From contig NZ_SRHZ01000002.1 in assembly GCF_004684085.1 (NCBI RefSeq), positions 37,946 through 101,945 of the forward strand: a DNA stretch of 64,000 nt, written 5' to 3'. The notes beneath the pieces were generated by a model that worked only from the letters and a program-made list of their open reading frames with translations, did no database searches and had not been told where the DNA came from. The stretch is from Stenotrophomonas maltophilia (GTDB taxonomy: Bacteria > Pseudomonadota > Gammaproteobacteria > Xanthomonadales > Xanthomonadaceae). Below, piece after piece: positions 55,620 to 64,000 of the stretch. The position numbers and the translations under genes were made by a program. Every line of letters begins with the position of its first letter. The first letter of the stretch is position 1.

Positions 55620-56780
55620 ATGAAAGACATCATCGCCCCCCTGAGTCGCGCGAGCTTGAGCCTTCTTGCGCTGGCCGTGCTTGCTGGCTGCTCCACCCCG
55701 GGCACACGCCCTGACGCTCCGGCAGCAGCGACCAAGCCTGCCGCCACCTACGCCAAGATTGAATGGAGCGCGCTGCCGGCGGTCTCCGATACCGACCTGC
55801 AGGCCGGTTTCGCCGCCTGGCGTAGCAGCTGCACCCGGTTGAAGAATGACGCGATCTGGGCCAAGCCCTGCATCACGGCTGCGGCAGTGAGCGACAAGGA
55901 CCCGGCCGCGATCCGCCAGTTCCTGCAGCGCGACCTGGATGCCTACGCCCTGCGTGCCGGTGGCCACCAGGCCGATGGGCTGATCACGGGCTACTACGAG
56001 CCGATCTACCCCGGCAGCCTGACCCGTACCGACAAGGCGACGGTGCCGGTCTATGGCACGCCCGATGATCTGGTGGTGGTGCAGCTGGAGAGTCTCTACC
56101 CGGAACTGAAGGGCAAGCGCCTGCGCGGTCGCGTTGAAGGCAAAGTGCTCAAGCCCTATGACGACGCCGGTACCATCGCGGCCAAGGGCGCCAAGGCGCC
56201 GGTGCTGGCCTGGCTGACCGATCCGATGGACCTGCAGCTGCTGCAGATCCAGGGGTCGGGTCGTGTGCGCCTGGCCGATGGCAAGCAGGTGCGCCTGGCC
56301 TATGCCGAGCAGAACGGCCACCCCTACCGCGCGATCGGACGCTGGCTGGTGGACCAGGGCCAGCTGAAGAAGGAAGACGTCACCATGGACGCGATCCGCG
56401 CGTGGGCCCGGGCCAATCCCGCGCGCGTGCCGGAACTGCTGCGCAGCAACCCCAGCTATGTGTTCTTCGTGCGCAACCCGGACAGCCCGGAAGGCCCGCG
56501 CGGTTCACTGAACGTGCCGCTGACTGCCGGTTACAGCGTGGCGGTGGACCGCACCGTGGTGCCGCTGGGCAGCCTGCTGTGGCTGTCCACCACCCGCCCG
56601 GACGGCAGCACGGTAGTACGCCCGGTGGCCGCGCAGGACACCGGCGGTGCCATTGCCGGCGAAGTGCGCGCCGACCTGTACTGGGGCAGCGGCGATGCCG
56701 CCGGCAAGCTGGCCGGTGACATGAAGCAAAAGGGCAATATCTGGATGCTGTGGCCGAAGGGCGTGGCGTTGCCGCAGTAG
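55620..56780 (+). CDS. mltA: Membrane-bound lytic murein transglycosylase A
   Basis: A 386-residue lipoprotein (lipobox LAGCSTPG) that cuts peptidoglycan to anhydro-muropeptides. The MltA domain carries GYYEPIYPGSLTRT, the substrate groove with LQIQGSGRVRL, SYVFFVRN and the catalytic-Asp segment AAQDTGGAIAGEVRADLYWG of the 3D domain. Length is typical. It lies 65 bases after the hydrolase gene. A GGGGTC-type hairpin follows and may end its transcript. Confidence 0.95.
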   Translation: MKDIIAPLSRASLSLLALAVLAGCSTPGTRPDAPAAATKPAATYAKIEWSALPAVSDTDLQAGFAAWRSSCTRLKNDAIWAKPCITAAAVSDKDPAAIRQFLQRDLDAYALRAGGHQADGLITGYYEPIYPGSLTRTDKATVPVYGTPDDLVVVQLESLYPELKGKRLRGRVEGKVLKPYDDAGTIAAKGAKAPVLAWLTDPMDLQLLQIQGSGRVRLADGKQVRLAYAEQNGHPYRAIGRWLVDQGQLKKEDVTMDAIRAWARANPARVPELLRSNPSYVFFVRNPDSPEGPRGSLNVPLTAGYSVAVDRTVVPLGSLLWLSTTRPDGSTVVRPVAAQDTGGAIAGEVRADLYWGSGDAAGKLAGDMKQKGNIWMLWPKGVALPQ

Positions 56781-56789
56781 ATCAGCCGC

Positions 56790-56824
56790 GGTCAGATCCC
56801 GTTCCGCAGGAAAGGGATCTGACC
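56790..56824 (+). repeat. GGGGTC-family hairpin after mltA
   Basis: GGTCAGATCCC (56790-56800) pairs perfectly with GGGATCTGACC (56814-56824); the stem continues inward to TTCC-GCA-GGAA with one mismatch. It is the same family as 26590-26630. The stem is followed by CCCAG, so it is not a T-tract terminator. Confidence 0.75.
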
Positions 56825-56889
56825 CCCAGATGCCTGATAATGGCGCCATTCCGAACTCTCCGGCCGTAGCTATGGCCAGGACCACCGCA

Positions 56890-57192
56890 ATGAAATACGC
56901 AAAGAACAACGCAAACAGCAGCACCAGGAAGTATTACAAGCACTGGGCCGAATCGAGCCTGGGCAAGGGCAACGTGCTGATGGAAGCCCGTGGCGAGAAG
57001 ATCGTGCGCCAGGTGGAAATCTACGGCGCCAAAATTGTCTGGGCCGACGCCACCGGCCAGAGCGATGACCGGTTCGTGCTGGCCGACCAGCCGGTGTCGT
57101 TCATGGATTTCGACGAAGACGACGAAATCTCCGCGCGCGAATTCGAAAGCGCCTGGAAGAAGGCCAGGGAAGCCACGGGCTATCCGGTCTGA
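56890..57192 (+). CDS. Small protein of unknown function
   Basis: Not recognised. The 100-residue product is hydrophilic, with a Lys/Asn-rich start (MKYAKNNANSSTRKYYKHWA), a central beta-like stretch (GEKIVRQVEIYGAKIVWADA) and an acidic end (FMDFDEDDEISAREFESAWK). It has no signal or span. ATG 56890 is chosen for its AGGA site 8 bases away; ATGs at 56872 and 56830 are alternatives. Acidic Asp-rich part could bind calcium but does not match an EF-hand loop well. Confidence 0.6.
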   Translation: MKYAKNNANSSTRKYYKHWAESSLGKGNVLMEARGEKIVRQVEIYGAKIVWADATGQSDDRFVLADQPVSFMDFDEDDEISAREFESAWKKAREATGYPV

Positions 57193-57230
57193 CACGAGGG
57201 GGCAGTGGGCCCCTCATGGCCGGCAGAATT

Positions 57231-57253
57231 GAAATGTTATAAAGTTGCATTTC
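57231..57253 (+). promoter_or_regulatory. Zur-like operator upstream of the TonB receptor
   Basis: GAAATGTTATA-a-AGTTGCATTTC resembles the zinc-repressor Zur site, whose ideal form is GAAATGTTATA followed by its mirror image. Outer bases GAAATG/CATTTC are perfect; inner bases partly match. It lies 21 bases before the receptor ATG. Binding is inferred. Confidence 0.5.
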
Positions 57254-57274
57254 AGATACTGGCCTGCCTCCCCC

Positions 57275-59320
57275 ATGAAGACCTCCACGCTGGTGGCCGC
57301 CCTCGCGGCCGCCCCGTTCGCCCCGGACGCGTTTGCACAGTCGGCCGATGCCGCACTCACCCTGGGCAAGGTCGACGTGCACCAGCACGGCGAAGGCCAG
57401 CTCACCGCCCATCAGGTGCTGACCTCGGTGGACGTGCTGGGCGCCGACCAGATTGCAGACCGCAACGTGTCGCACAGCTGGGAACTGCTGGGACAGATGC
57501 CCGGCATCCAGCTGACCGAGACCCGGCAGGGCGCCGAATCGGGCAAGGTCAGCTTCCGCGCCTTCAACGGCGAGGGCTACCTCAATGCCATCAAGACCCT
57601 CATCGATGGCATCCCCAGCAACGTCAACAGTGGCAACCAGCGCTTCATCGACATGCTGTTTCCGCTGGAAATCAGCTACATCGAAGTGGTACGTGGCACC
57701 AACGATCCGCGCTATGGCCTGCACAACATCGGCGGCAACGTGAACTTCGGCACACGCCAGGGCGGCAACTACACCGATGCGCGCCTGGCTTACGGCAGTT
57801 ACAACACCCGCGATGCGCAGCTGGCGGTGGGGCGCGAATCCGAAGGCTTCGCACAGAACTACTTCGTCGGCACCCAGGCCAGCGATGGCTACCGCCACCA
57901 TGACACCTCGAAGAAGTACTCGCTGGGTGGCAAGTGGTTCTTCGGATCGATTGACGAGGGCCTGCGCGTGGGCCTGACCGCGCGTGCCTACCACCACGAA
58001 GCTGACGAACCCGGCTTCATGACCGCTGAAGAACTGCGCACGGATCGCCGCGCCTCCGACCGACGCAACGGCAATGATGGCGACGACCGCGACATGCGCC
58101 AGTTCGCTGCGCACCTGGACCTGAAGCTGGCCGACAGCCTGTTGTTTGGCACGCGGCTGTACTACAACCGCTACGAAGACGACCGCCGCGTGACCTTCAG
58201 CGACCTGCCCAGCGGCAACCTGCCGCGCCAGCGTCGCCTCTGGGACGAGCGCCAGGCCGGCCTGCTCAGCACGCTCACTTGGCAGGCCAGCCCCATGCTC
58301 ATCGTGGAAGGCGGGCTGAACTACGAGCAGCAGGACAACGGCTACATCCGCGAACGCTACGCCTACGCCAAGCCGACCGACTACAGCCGTCCACCGGCGC
58401 GCGTGCAGAACAACGACCGCCACAGCTTCGACAACTGGGGCGCCTATGTACAGGCCATCTACCAGCCGAGCGACGCATGGAAGATCGTGCCGGCCTACCG
58501 TGTGGACCGTTTCAGTGGGCACACCCGGCTGATGAACGGCAGCACCGGTCGCCTGCAGGACTACGGCAGCATCGGCCAGCCCAAGCTGAGCGTGATCCGT
58601 TCGCTGGGCGCGACCACCCATGTGTACGCCAACTGGGGCCGCACTTTCCAGGTGCTCACCGGCTCCACCGCACCGGCCTATCTCACGACGGGACAGGTGC
58701 CCATGCAGCCGTCCACCAATACCGGCATGGAGCTGGGCATCAAGTTCCAGCCGTTCCAGGGCGCCCAGGCGCGGCTGGCGGTGTGGCAGCAGGATGCGGA
58801 AAACGAGGTGTCCAACATGCCAGCCACCGGCACCACGGTCACCCTGGGCAAGACCCGGCGGCGGGGCGTGGACGCGCAGATCAGCGCGCAGCTGGGCGCT
58901 GACTGGACCGTGTGGCTGTCACACGCCTACCAGGAAGCGAAGATCACCCGCGACGACCGCGATGCCAGCGTTTCCCTGCGTGGCCGCGAAGTGGCCGCCA
59001 CCCCGCGCCACATCAGCAACCTGGGCGTGGACTACCAGGCCAGCGAGGCGCTGCGGTTGGGCCTGCAGGCACGCGCACAGGGCGACTACTACCTGGAAGA
59101 GCGCAATGTGGCCGGCAAGTTCGGCGGCTTTGCCGTGCTCGATCTCAGTGCCGCCTACCAGATCACTCCGCGCTGGAGCGTGGACCTGCAGCTGAAGAAT
59201 GTGACCGGCCGCGAGTATGCATACGCGTGGTACGACAGCTTCTTCTGGGACAGCGCCCGGCCGATGTTCTCGCCCGCCCCGGGCCGTAGCGTGTTCGTCG
59301 GCCTGAACGTGAAGCTGTAA
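57275..59320 (+). CDS. TonB-dependent outer-membrane receptor, possibly for zinc
   Basis: A 681-residue TonB receptor with a signal peptide (cleaved near AFAQ), a plug domain (about 50-160, with ELLGQMPGIQLTETRQG and ISYIEVVRGTNDPRYGLHNI) and a 22-strand barrel ending LNVKL. The start at 57275 is the ATG beginning the signal; an upstream ATG would lie in the operator. Histidines cluster in VDVHQHGEGQ, GYRHHDTSK and AYHHEADEPG, which recalls zinc receptors such as ZnuD. With the Zur-like site this suggests zinc uptake, but heme or another ligand is possible. Confidence 0.87.
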   Translation: MKTSTLVAALAAAPFAPDAFAQSADAALTLGKVDVHQHGEGQLTAHQVLTSVDVLGADQIADRNVSHSWELLGQMPGIQLTETRQGAESGKVSFRAFNGEGYLNAIKTLIDGIPSNVNSGNQRFIDMLFPLEISYIEVVRGTNDPRYGLHNIGGNVNFGTRQGGNYTDARLAYGSYNTRDAQLAVGRESEGFAQNYFVGTQASDGYRHHDTSKKYSLGGKWFFGSIDEGLRVGLTARAYHHEADEPGFMTAEELRTDRRASDRRNGNDGDDRDMRQFAAHLDLKLADSLLFGTRLYYNRYEDDRRVTFSDLPSGNLPRQRRLWDERQAGLLSTLTWQASPMLIVEGGLNYEQQDNGYIRERYAYAKPTDYSRPPARVQNNDRHSFDNWGAYVQAIYQPSDAWKIVPAYRVDRFSGHTRLMNGSTGRLQDYGSIGQPKLSVIRSLGATTHVYANWGRTFQVLTGSTAPAYLTTGQVPMQPSTNTGMELGIKFQPFQGAQARLAVWQQDAENEVSNMPATGTTVTLGKTRRRGVDAQISAQLGADWTVWLSHAYQEAKITRDDRDASVSLRGREVAATPRHISNLGVDYQASEALRLGLQARAQGDYYLEERNVAGKFGGFAVLDLSAAYQITPRWSVDLQLKNVTGREYAYAWYDSFFWDSARPMFSPAPGRSVFVGLNVKL

Positions 59321-59335
59321 CCGGCCACCCACCCG

Positions 59336-59358
59336 GTAGTGGTCGAGCTTGCTCGACC
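59336..59358 (+). repeat. SMAG palindrome
   Basis: GTAGTGGTCGAGCTTGCTCG starting at 59336, a GTAG-led stem-loop between the convergent receptor and higA genes. Confidence 0.7.
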
Positions 59359-59367
59359 TGCCCGGAC

Positions 59368-59664
59368 TCACGCCACCGCGTTGTACGGTTCGATGCGGGC
59401 CAGCACGTCAGCCAGCTTCTCCTTGGTCATCGCGGCATCGAAATCGGCCTGCAGGCCGATCCAGAACTTGTCGGACACACCGAAGTAGCGGGACAGGCGC
59501 AGCCCGGTGTCGGCCGTCACAGCGCGATGACCAGTGACGATCTCGCCGATCCGGCGCTGCGACACACCGATCGCCTTGGCCAAGCGGTACTGGGTGATGC
59601 CCAGGGGCTCCAGGAATTCGTGCATCAGGATCTCGCCGGGAGCGGGGTAGGGAACGGTTCGCAT
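59368..59664 (-). CDS. higA: HigA-type antitoxin
   Basis: A 98-residue HTH antitoxin. HPGEIL-type start (PAPGEILMHEFLEPLGIT), helix-turn-helix YRLAKAIGVSQRRIGEIVTG, and the ending FGVSDKFWIGLQADFDAAM typical of HigA/VapI. It is encoded after the toxin, 13 bases downstream, the usual higBA order. It should bind the operator at 59965-59995. Confidence 0.92.
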   Translation of the reverse strand: MRTVPYPAPGEILMHEFLEPLGITQYRLAKAIGVSQRRIGEIVTGHRAVTADTGLRLSRYFGVSDKFWIGLQADFDAAMTKEKLADVLARIEPYNAVA

Positions 59665-59677
59665 GAGCACGGCTCCT

Positions 59678-59959
59678 TCAGTGGTAATCGATAATTTCAA
59701 CTTCGGCGGGCCCTTCTCTGGTCCACACAAAGCACATCCGGAACTGATCATTGATGCGGATGCTGTACTGGCCGCACCGGTTCCCGCGCAATGGCTCCAA
59801 GCGATTGGCCGGTGGTATGCGCAGATCCCGCAGAGCGGCCGCAACATTGAGCATCGCCAACTTGCGTAGAGCAGCGCCTTCGATGTGGCGCCACCTCGGC
59901 ACGCGTTGACCATCAAACAGCGCCTGCGTGCGTTTGCAGGCAAACGATTGAATCGGCAT
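59678..59959 (-). CDS. higB: HigB-type mRNA interferase toxin
   Basis: A 93-residue RelE/HigB-family toxin. It has the family's LRIPPANRLEPLRGNRCGQY and SIRINDQFRMCFVW motif with Arg residues used in mRNA cleavage, and ends EIIDYH. First gene of the pair. The N-terminus MPIQSFACKRTQALFDGQRV is normal. Starts 6 bases from its operator. Confidence 0.9.
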   Translation of the reverse strand: MPIQSFACKRTQALFDGQRVPRWRHIEGAALRKLAMLNVAAALRDLRIPPANRLEPLRGNRCGQYSIRINDQFRMCFVWTREGPAEVEIIDYH

Positions 59960-59964
59960 GTAGG

Positions 59965-59995
59965 TAACGTCTTGCGATAGTATCGTAAGACGTTA
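59965..59995 (-). promoter_or_regulatory. higBA operator
   Basis: TAACGTCTTGCGATA (59965-59979) and TATCGTAAGACGTTA (59981-59995) form an inverted repeat with 14 of 15 positions matching and one central base. It lies directly upstream of higB and so probably overlaps its promoter. Read as a DNA dyad it would be bound by HigA. Confidence 0.82.
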
Positions 59996-60081
59996 GTATC
60001 CGCTAGCCAGCTGTCGCAGGTAATTCCCAGGCACGACGACCGGCGACGCATCCGGCGTGATTCGTTGGTTGATCATCGTTT

Positions 60082-60098
60082 TGCACTACATTGGTGCA
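60082..60098 (+). promoter_or_regulatory. NtrC site abutting the ntrB start codon
   Basis: TGCACTACATTGGTGCA fits the NtrC dyad TGCAC-n7-GTGCA. Its last base is next to the ATG of ntrB at 60099. No ribosome site lies between, which suggests a leaderless mRNA or negative feedback by NtrC at this operon. Confidence 0.72.
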
Positions 60099-61149
60099 AT
60101 GTCCGACCCCGCACCCCCGCCGTCCCTCGATGCCCTCGGCACGCCGCTGGCGTGGGCCGGGGCCGATGGCTGCATTGCCGGCTGCAATCCGGCCTTCGCG
60201 CGCTGGCTGGGCGTCAGCGTCCGGCGCCTGCTGGGTCGGCCGTTGGCCGCCTTGGAAGTGCAGGGCGAGGCGCTGGCCCACTTCCTTGCCCGCGATGAGC
60301 GCGACAGCCTGCGCCTGAACCGGCTGGCGCTGGCGGTGCCCGGCGAGGCGCCGCGCTTCGCCGAGGGCTGGATGAGCCGCCGCGACGATGGCGGCTGGCT
60401 GCTTGAGGCGCATCCGGTTGATGAATTCCCCGGGCTGGACCCGACCCAGGCCCTGCCCAGCGCGCTCAGTGCGGCGTTGAAGGGGCTGGCCCACGAGCTG
60501 CGCAACCCGCTGGCCGGATTGAAGGGTGCGGCCCAGCTGCTGGCGCGCCGCGCGGCCCAGCGCGATGCCAGCGAACGCGAGCTGATCGAGCTGATCGGCT
60601 CGGAGATCGAGCGCCTCAATGGCCTGCTCGACCAGCTGCTGTCACCGGCTCCGGCCGCGCCGCATGCCGAACTGAACATCCATGCCGCGCTGGAACGCGT
60701 GCTGCGCCTGGCCGAAAGCGAGGCCGGCTGGGCGGTGCGCCTGCAGCGCGACTACGACCCCAGCATCCCCGAATTCCATGGCGACGCCGACCGCCTCACC
60801 CAGGCGGTCTGGAACCTGGTGCGCAATGCGATACAGGCCGGTGCCGGCAATATCACCCTGCGCACCCGCGTCGAACACGGTGTGCGCATTGCCGAGCAGC
60901 TGCACACGCTGGCGCTGCGCCTGGAAATCGCCGACGACGGCCGAGGCGTGCCCGAGGAGCTGGCCGAGCATCTGTTCCTGCCGCTGGTCAGTGGTCGCGC
61001 CGAAGGCACCGGGCTGGGTCTGGCGTTGGCCCAGCAGGTCGCGCGCGAACATCGCGGCACACTGACCTACCGCTCGCGCCCGGGCCATACCGTGTTCACC
61101 CTGCTGCTGCCGATCGGCAACGGGGCTCCCACTGCCGAAGAGGCCCTGC

Positions 61150-61160
<11 letters not shown>
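60099..61160 (+). CDS. ntrB: Nitrogen-regulation histidine kinase NtrB
   Basis: A 353-residue NtrB/GlnL kinase without membrane spans. It has a PAS-like N-terminal half, the phospho-His132 in KGLAHELRNPLAGLKGAAQL and an ATP-binding domain with WNLVRNAIQAG, ADDGRGVPEEL and GTGLGLALAQQVA. P-II proteins switch it between kinase and phosphatase. The start at 60099 gives the family-like MSDPAPPPSLDALGT. Its end overlaps the ntrC start by 11 bases, so both are one operon. Confidence 0.95.
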
Positions 61161-62601
<1,441 letters not shown>

Positions 62602-62694
62602 ACGGTCCCTGCACGCGATCCTCGCGCCCGCTTGCCGAACTGTTGATCCTTCATGGACGATGCCGTCCTTAGTGTTACCTGCAAGGAGTCTTCG

Positions 62695-63264
62695 ATGCGC
62701 TTGTCCTTTGCCATCCTGCCGTTGTCCGCCGCCGTGCTGTTGTCTGCCTGTGGCAGCGCGCCGAAGAAGCCGCAGCCCACACCGCCGCCGCCGACCGTGG
62801 TCAGCACCGCCAAGCAGGCCGAGGCCAATCTGTCGCCGGCCTCGGCCAGTATCGTCAGTGGCCGCATCGCGCTGGTGGTCGAGCCCGGTGGCATCCACAT
62901 CACCGGCCTGGTCGGTGGCCTGCAGCCGATGCAGCAGGCCGGCTTCCACATCCACGAGCGCGGCGACTGCAGCGCGGTGGATGCCAGCAGTGCCGGCAAT
63001 CACTTCAACCCCGGTGGCGCTGCGCATGGCCGCGCCGGCACCGGCAAGCACCACCTGGGCGACATGGATAATCTGCGTGCCGACGCCCAGGGCCGCGCCA
63101 ACGTCGATATCCACCTCAAGGGGGTTACCCTTGGCGGAGGCGCCGCCACCGATATCGCCGGACGTGCACTGGTCGTGCATGCCAACGCCGACGACTATCG
63201 CAGCCAGCCCGCCGGCAATGCCGGCGTCCGCATCGCCTGTGGCGTGATCCGGGTTGTCCGCTGA
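62695..63264 (+). CDS. sodC: Cu/Zn superoxide dismutase lipoprotein, copy 1
   Basis: A 189-residue periplasmic or outer-membrane-anchored SodC (lipobox LLSACGSA) removing superoxide. All metal ligands can be seen: FHIHERGDCS, NHFNPGGAAHG, HHLGDMDN and VVHANADDY, plus the disulfide Cys pair. AAGGAG ribosome site before ATG 62695. Pro-rich linker after the lipid Cys. Lies 31 bases ahead of a second sodC, 94 after ntrC. Confidence 0.94.
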   Translation: MRLSFAILPLSAAVLLSACGSAPKKPQPTPPPPTVVSTAKQAEANLSPASASIVSGRIALVVEPGGIHITGLVGGLQPMQQAGFHIHERGDCSAVDASSAGNHFNPGGAAHGRAGTGKHHLGDMDNLRADAQGRANVDIHLKGVTLGGGAATDIAGRALVVHANADDYRSQPAGNAGVRIACGVIRVVR

Positions 63265-63295
63265 TCACTGCAGGCATCATCCAGGGAGAGATTCC

Positions 63296-63916
63296 ATGCG
63301 TTTGATCCACACGTCGCTGTTCGCAGCCATTGCTGCACTGGGCCTGGCGGCCTGCAACCCGCAGCCGGCCACGCCGGCCGCTGAAACCCCGGCAGCAACA
63401 CCGGCGGAAGGCACGACCGCCCCGGCCGAACCCGCAGCGGCCCCGGCGGCGGCCACCGATGCCTCGGCCAGCGCTGAGCTGGCGCCGACCCAGGGCAACG
63501 AGACCAAGGGCAGCGTCACCTTCAAGCTGGTCGACGGCAAGGTCCACGTGACCGGCCAGATCAGCGGCCTGAAGCCGGGCAGCGAGCACGGCTTCCACAT
63601 CCACGAGAAGGGCGACTGCAGCGCGCCTGACGGCATGAGCGCCGGCGGTCACTTCAACCCGGGCAAGCAGGACCACGGCAATGTGTCGGCCGATCCGCAC
63701 CACGGTGGCGACATGCCCAACATCAAGGCCGACGACAAGGGCGTGGCCACCATCGACGGCCCGGTGTCGAGCAACGTCAACATCGGCAAGGGCGATGACT
63801 TCGACATCATCGGCCGCGGTCTGATCGTCCATGCTGATGCGGACGACTACAAGACCCAGCCGACCGGTAATGCCGGTGCGCGCCTGGCGTGCGCGGTGAT
63901 CAAGAAGGCGCAGTAA
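63296..63916 (+). CDS. sodC: Cu/Zn superoxide dismutase lipoprotein, copy 2
   Basis: A 206-residue SodC (lipobox LGLAACNP) with a longer Ala/Pro-rich linker. Ligands are complete: FHIHEKGDCS, GHFNPGKQDHG, HHGGDMPN and IVHADADDY. It differs clearly from copy 1 in the outer loops, so it is an old duplication. GGGAGAG ribosome site before ATG 63296. A terminator follows directly. Confidence 0.94.
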   Translation: MRLIHTSLFAAIAALGLAACNPQPATPAAETPAATPAEGTTAPAEPAAAPAAATDASASAELAPTQGNETKGSVTFKLVDGKVHVTGQISGLKPGSEHGFHIHEKGDCSAPDGMSAGGHFNPGKQDHGNVSADPHHGGDMPNIKADDKGVATIDGPVSSNVNIGKGDDFDIIGRGLIVHADADDYKTQPTGNAGARLACAVIKKAQ

Positions 63917-63927
63917 GCCATCAGAAG

Positions 63928-63951
63928 ACGCCGGCGAAAGCCGGCGTTTTT
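63928..63951 (+). terminator. Intrinsic terminator after sodC pair
   Basis: ACGCCGGC (63928-63935), GAAA loop, GCCGGCGT (63940-63947), then a T-run to 63951. It is the clearest rho-independent terminator in the window. Confidence 0.92.
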
Positions 63952-63959
63952 CTCGATCG

Positions 63960-63982
63960 GTAGTGCCGGCCGCTGGCCGGCA
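63960..63982 (+). repeat. SMAG palindrome
   Basis: GTAGTGCCGGCCGCTGGCCG from 63960, a GTAG-led stem-loop after the sodC terminator. Nothing else can be identified to the window end. Confidence 0.7.
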
Positions 63983-64000
63983 ATCGCACATCCTGAGGTT

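Overview
The window looks like chromosome of a Stenotrophomonas species of the S. maltophilia group. Three things point there: very GC-rich coding DNA, many short palindromes that begin with GTAG (the SMAG repeat family described from S. maltophilia), and typical Xanthomonadaceae genes such as an NtrC/sigma-54 controlled glnA with glnK-amtB, and paired Cu/Zn superoxide dismutase lipoproteins. This is inference from the sequence; no database was searched. No rRNA, tRNA, CRISPR array or insertion sequence was recognised.

Bases 1-4100 are different in composition (clearly lower GC) and hold a small bacteriocin-type export cassette: an HlyD-family periplasmic adaptor, three tiny genes of 45-48 codons (two with classical double-glycine leaders) and a peptidase-C39 ABC exporter. 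Perfect inverted repeats flank the peptide genes. This is the best candidate for a little-described system. Bases 4379-6804 hold a BlaI/BlaR1-type repressor and membrane protease pair behind two dyad operators, with no beta-lactamase gene nearby. Then come an I78 protease-inhibitor lipoprotein, a helicase/exonuclease pair resembling Bacillus MrfA/MrfB, a short IgaA-like membrane protein and two exported proteins of unknown role.

Bases 13851-26202 are one tightly packed minus-strand cluster of nine genes: two Tat-targeted TldD-like proteases, a TldE-like partner, a DUF4159 protein, a MoxR ATPase, a DUF58 protein, a BatA-type membrane protein, a DUF4175 protein with a His/Asp-rich segment, and a membrane protein of unknown function. 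Next are a methyltransferase, a hipBA toxin-antitoxin pair, a very large fused indolepyruvate:ferredoxin oxidoreductase, a TPR protein and a Ycf46-like AAA ATPase. Bases 35858-44821 run on the plus strand with ParA, SixA-like, YceI, phospholipase D, thioesterase, acyltransferase, YheT-like hydrolase, TPR-sulfotransferase and PEBP genes.

Bases 44994-50399 hold a META/DUF4377 lipoprotein, uppP, and the nitrogen genes glnA, glnK and amtB. The nitrogen regulators ntrB-ntrC lie at 60099-62601, so sensor, regulator, enzyme and transporter are all in this window, linked by matching NtrC sites at 46742-46785 and 60082-60098. Between them are a cell-wall amidase, a LytS/LytTR two-component system, an S33-type hydrolase, mltA, a small unknown gene, a TonB receptor with a Zur-like site, and a higBA pair. 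The window ends with two sodC genes and a clear terminator.

The larger intergenic regions hold SMAG repeats, a three-copy 117-bp tandem repeat, a GGGGTC hairpin family, and three copies of a larger compound palindromic element whose stems differ in sequence between copies but keep their pairing.
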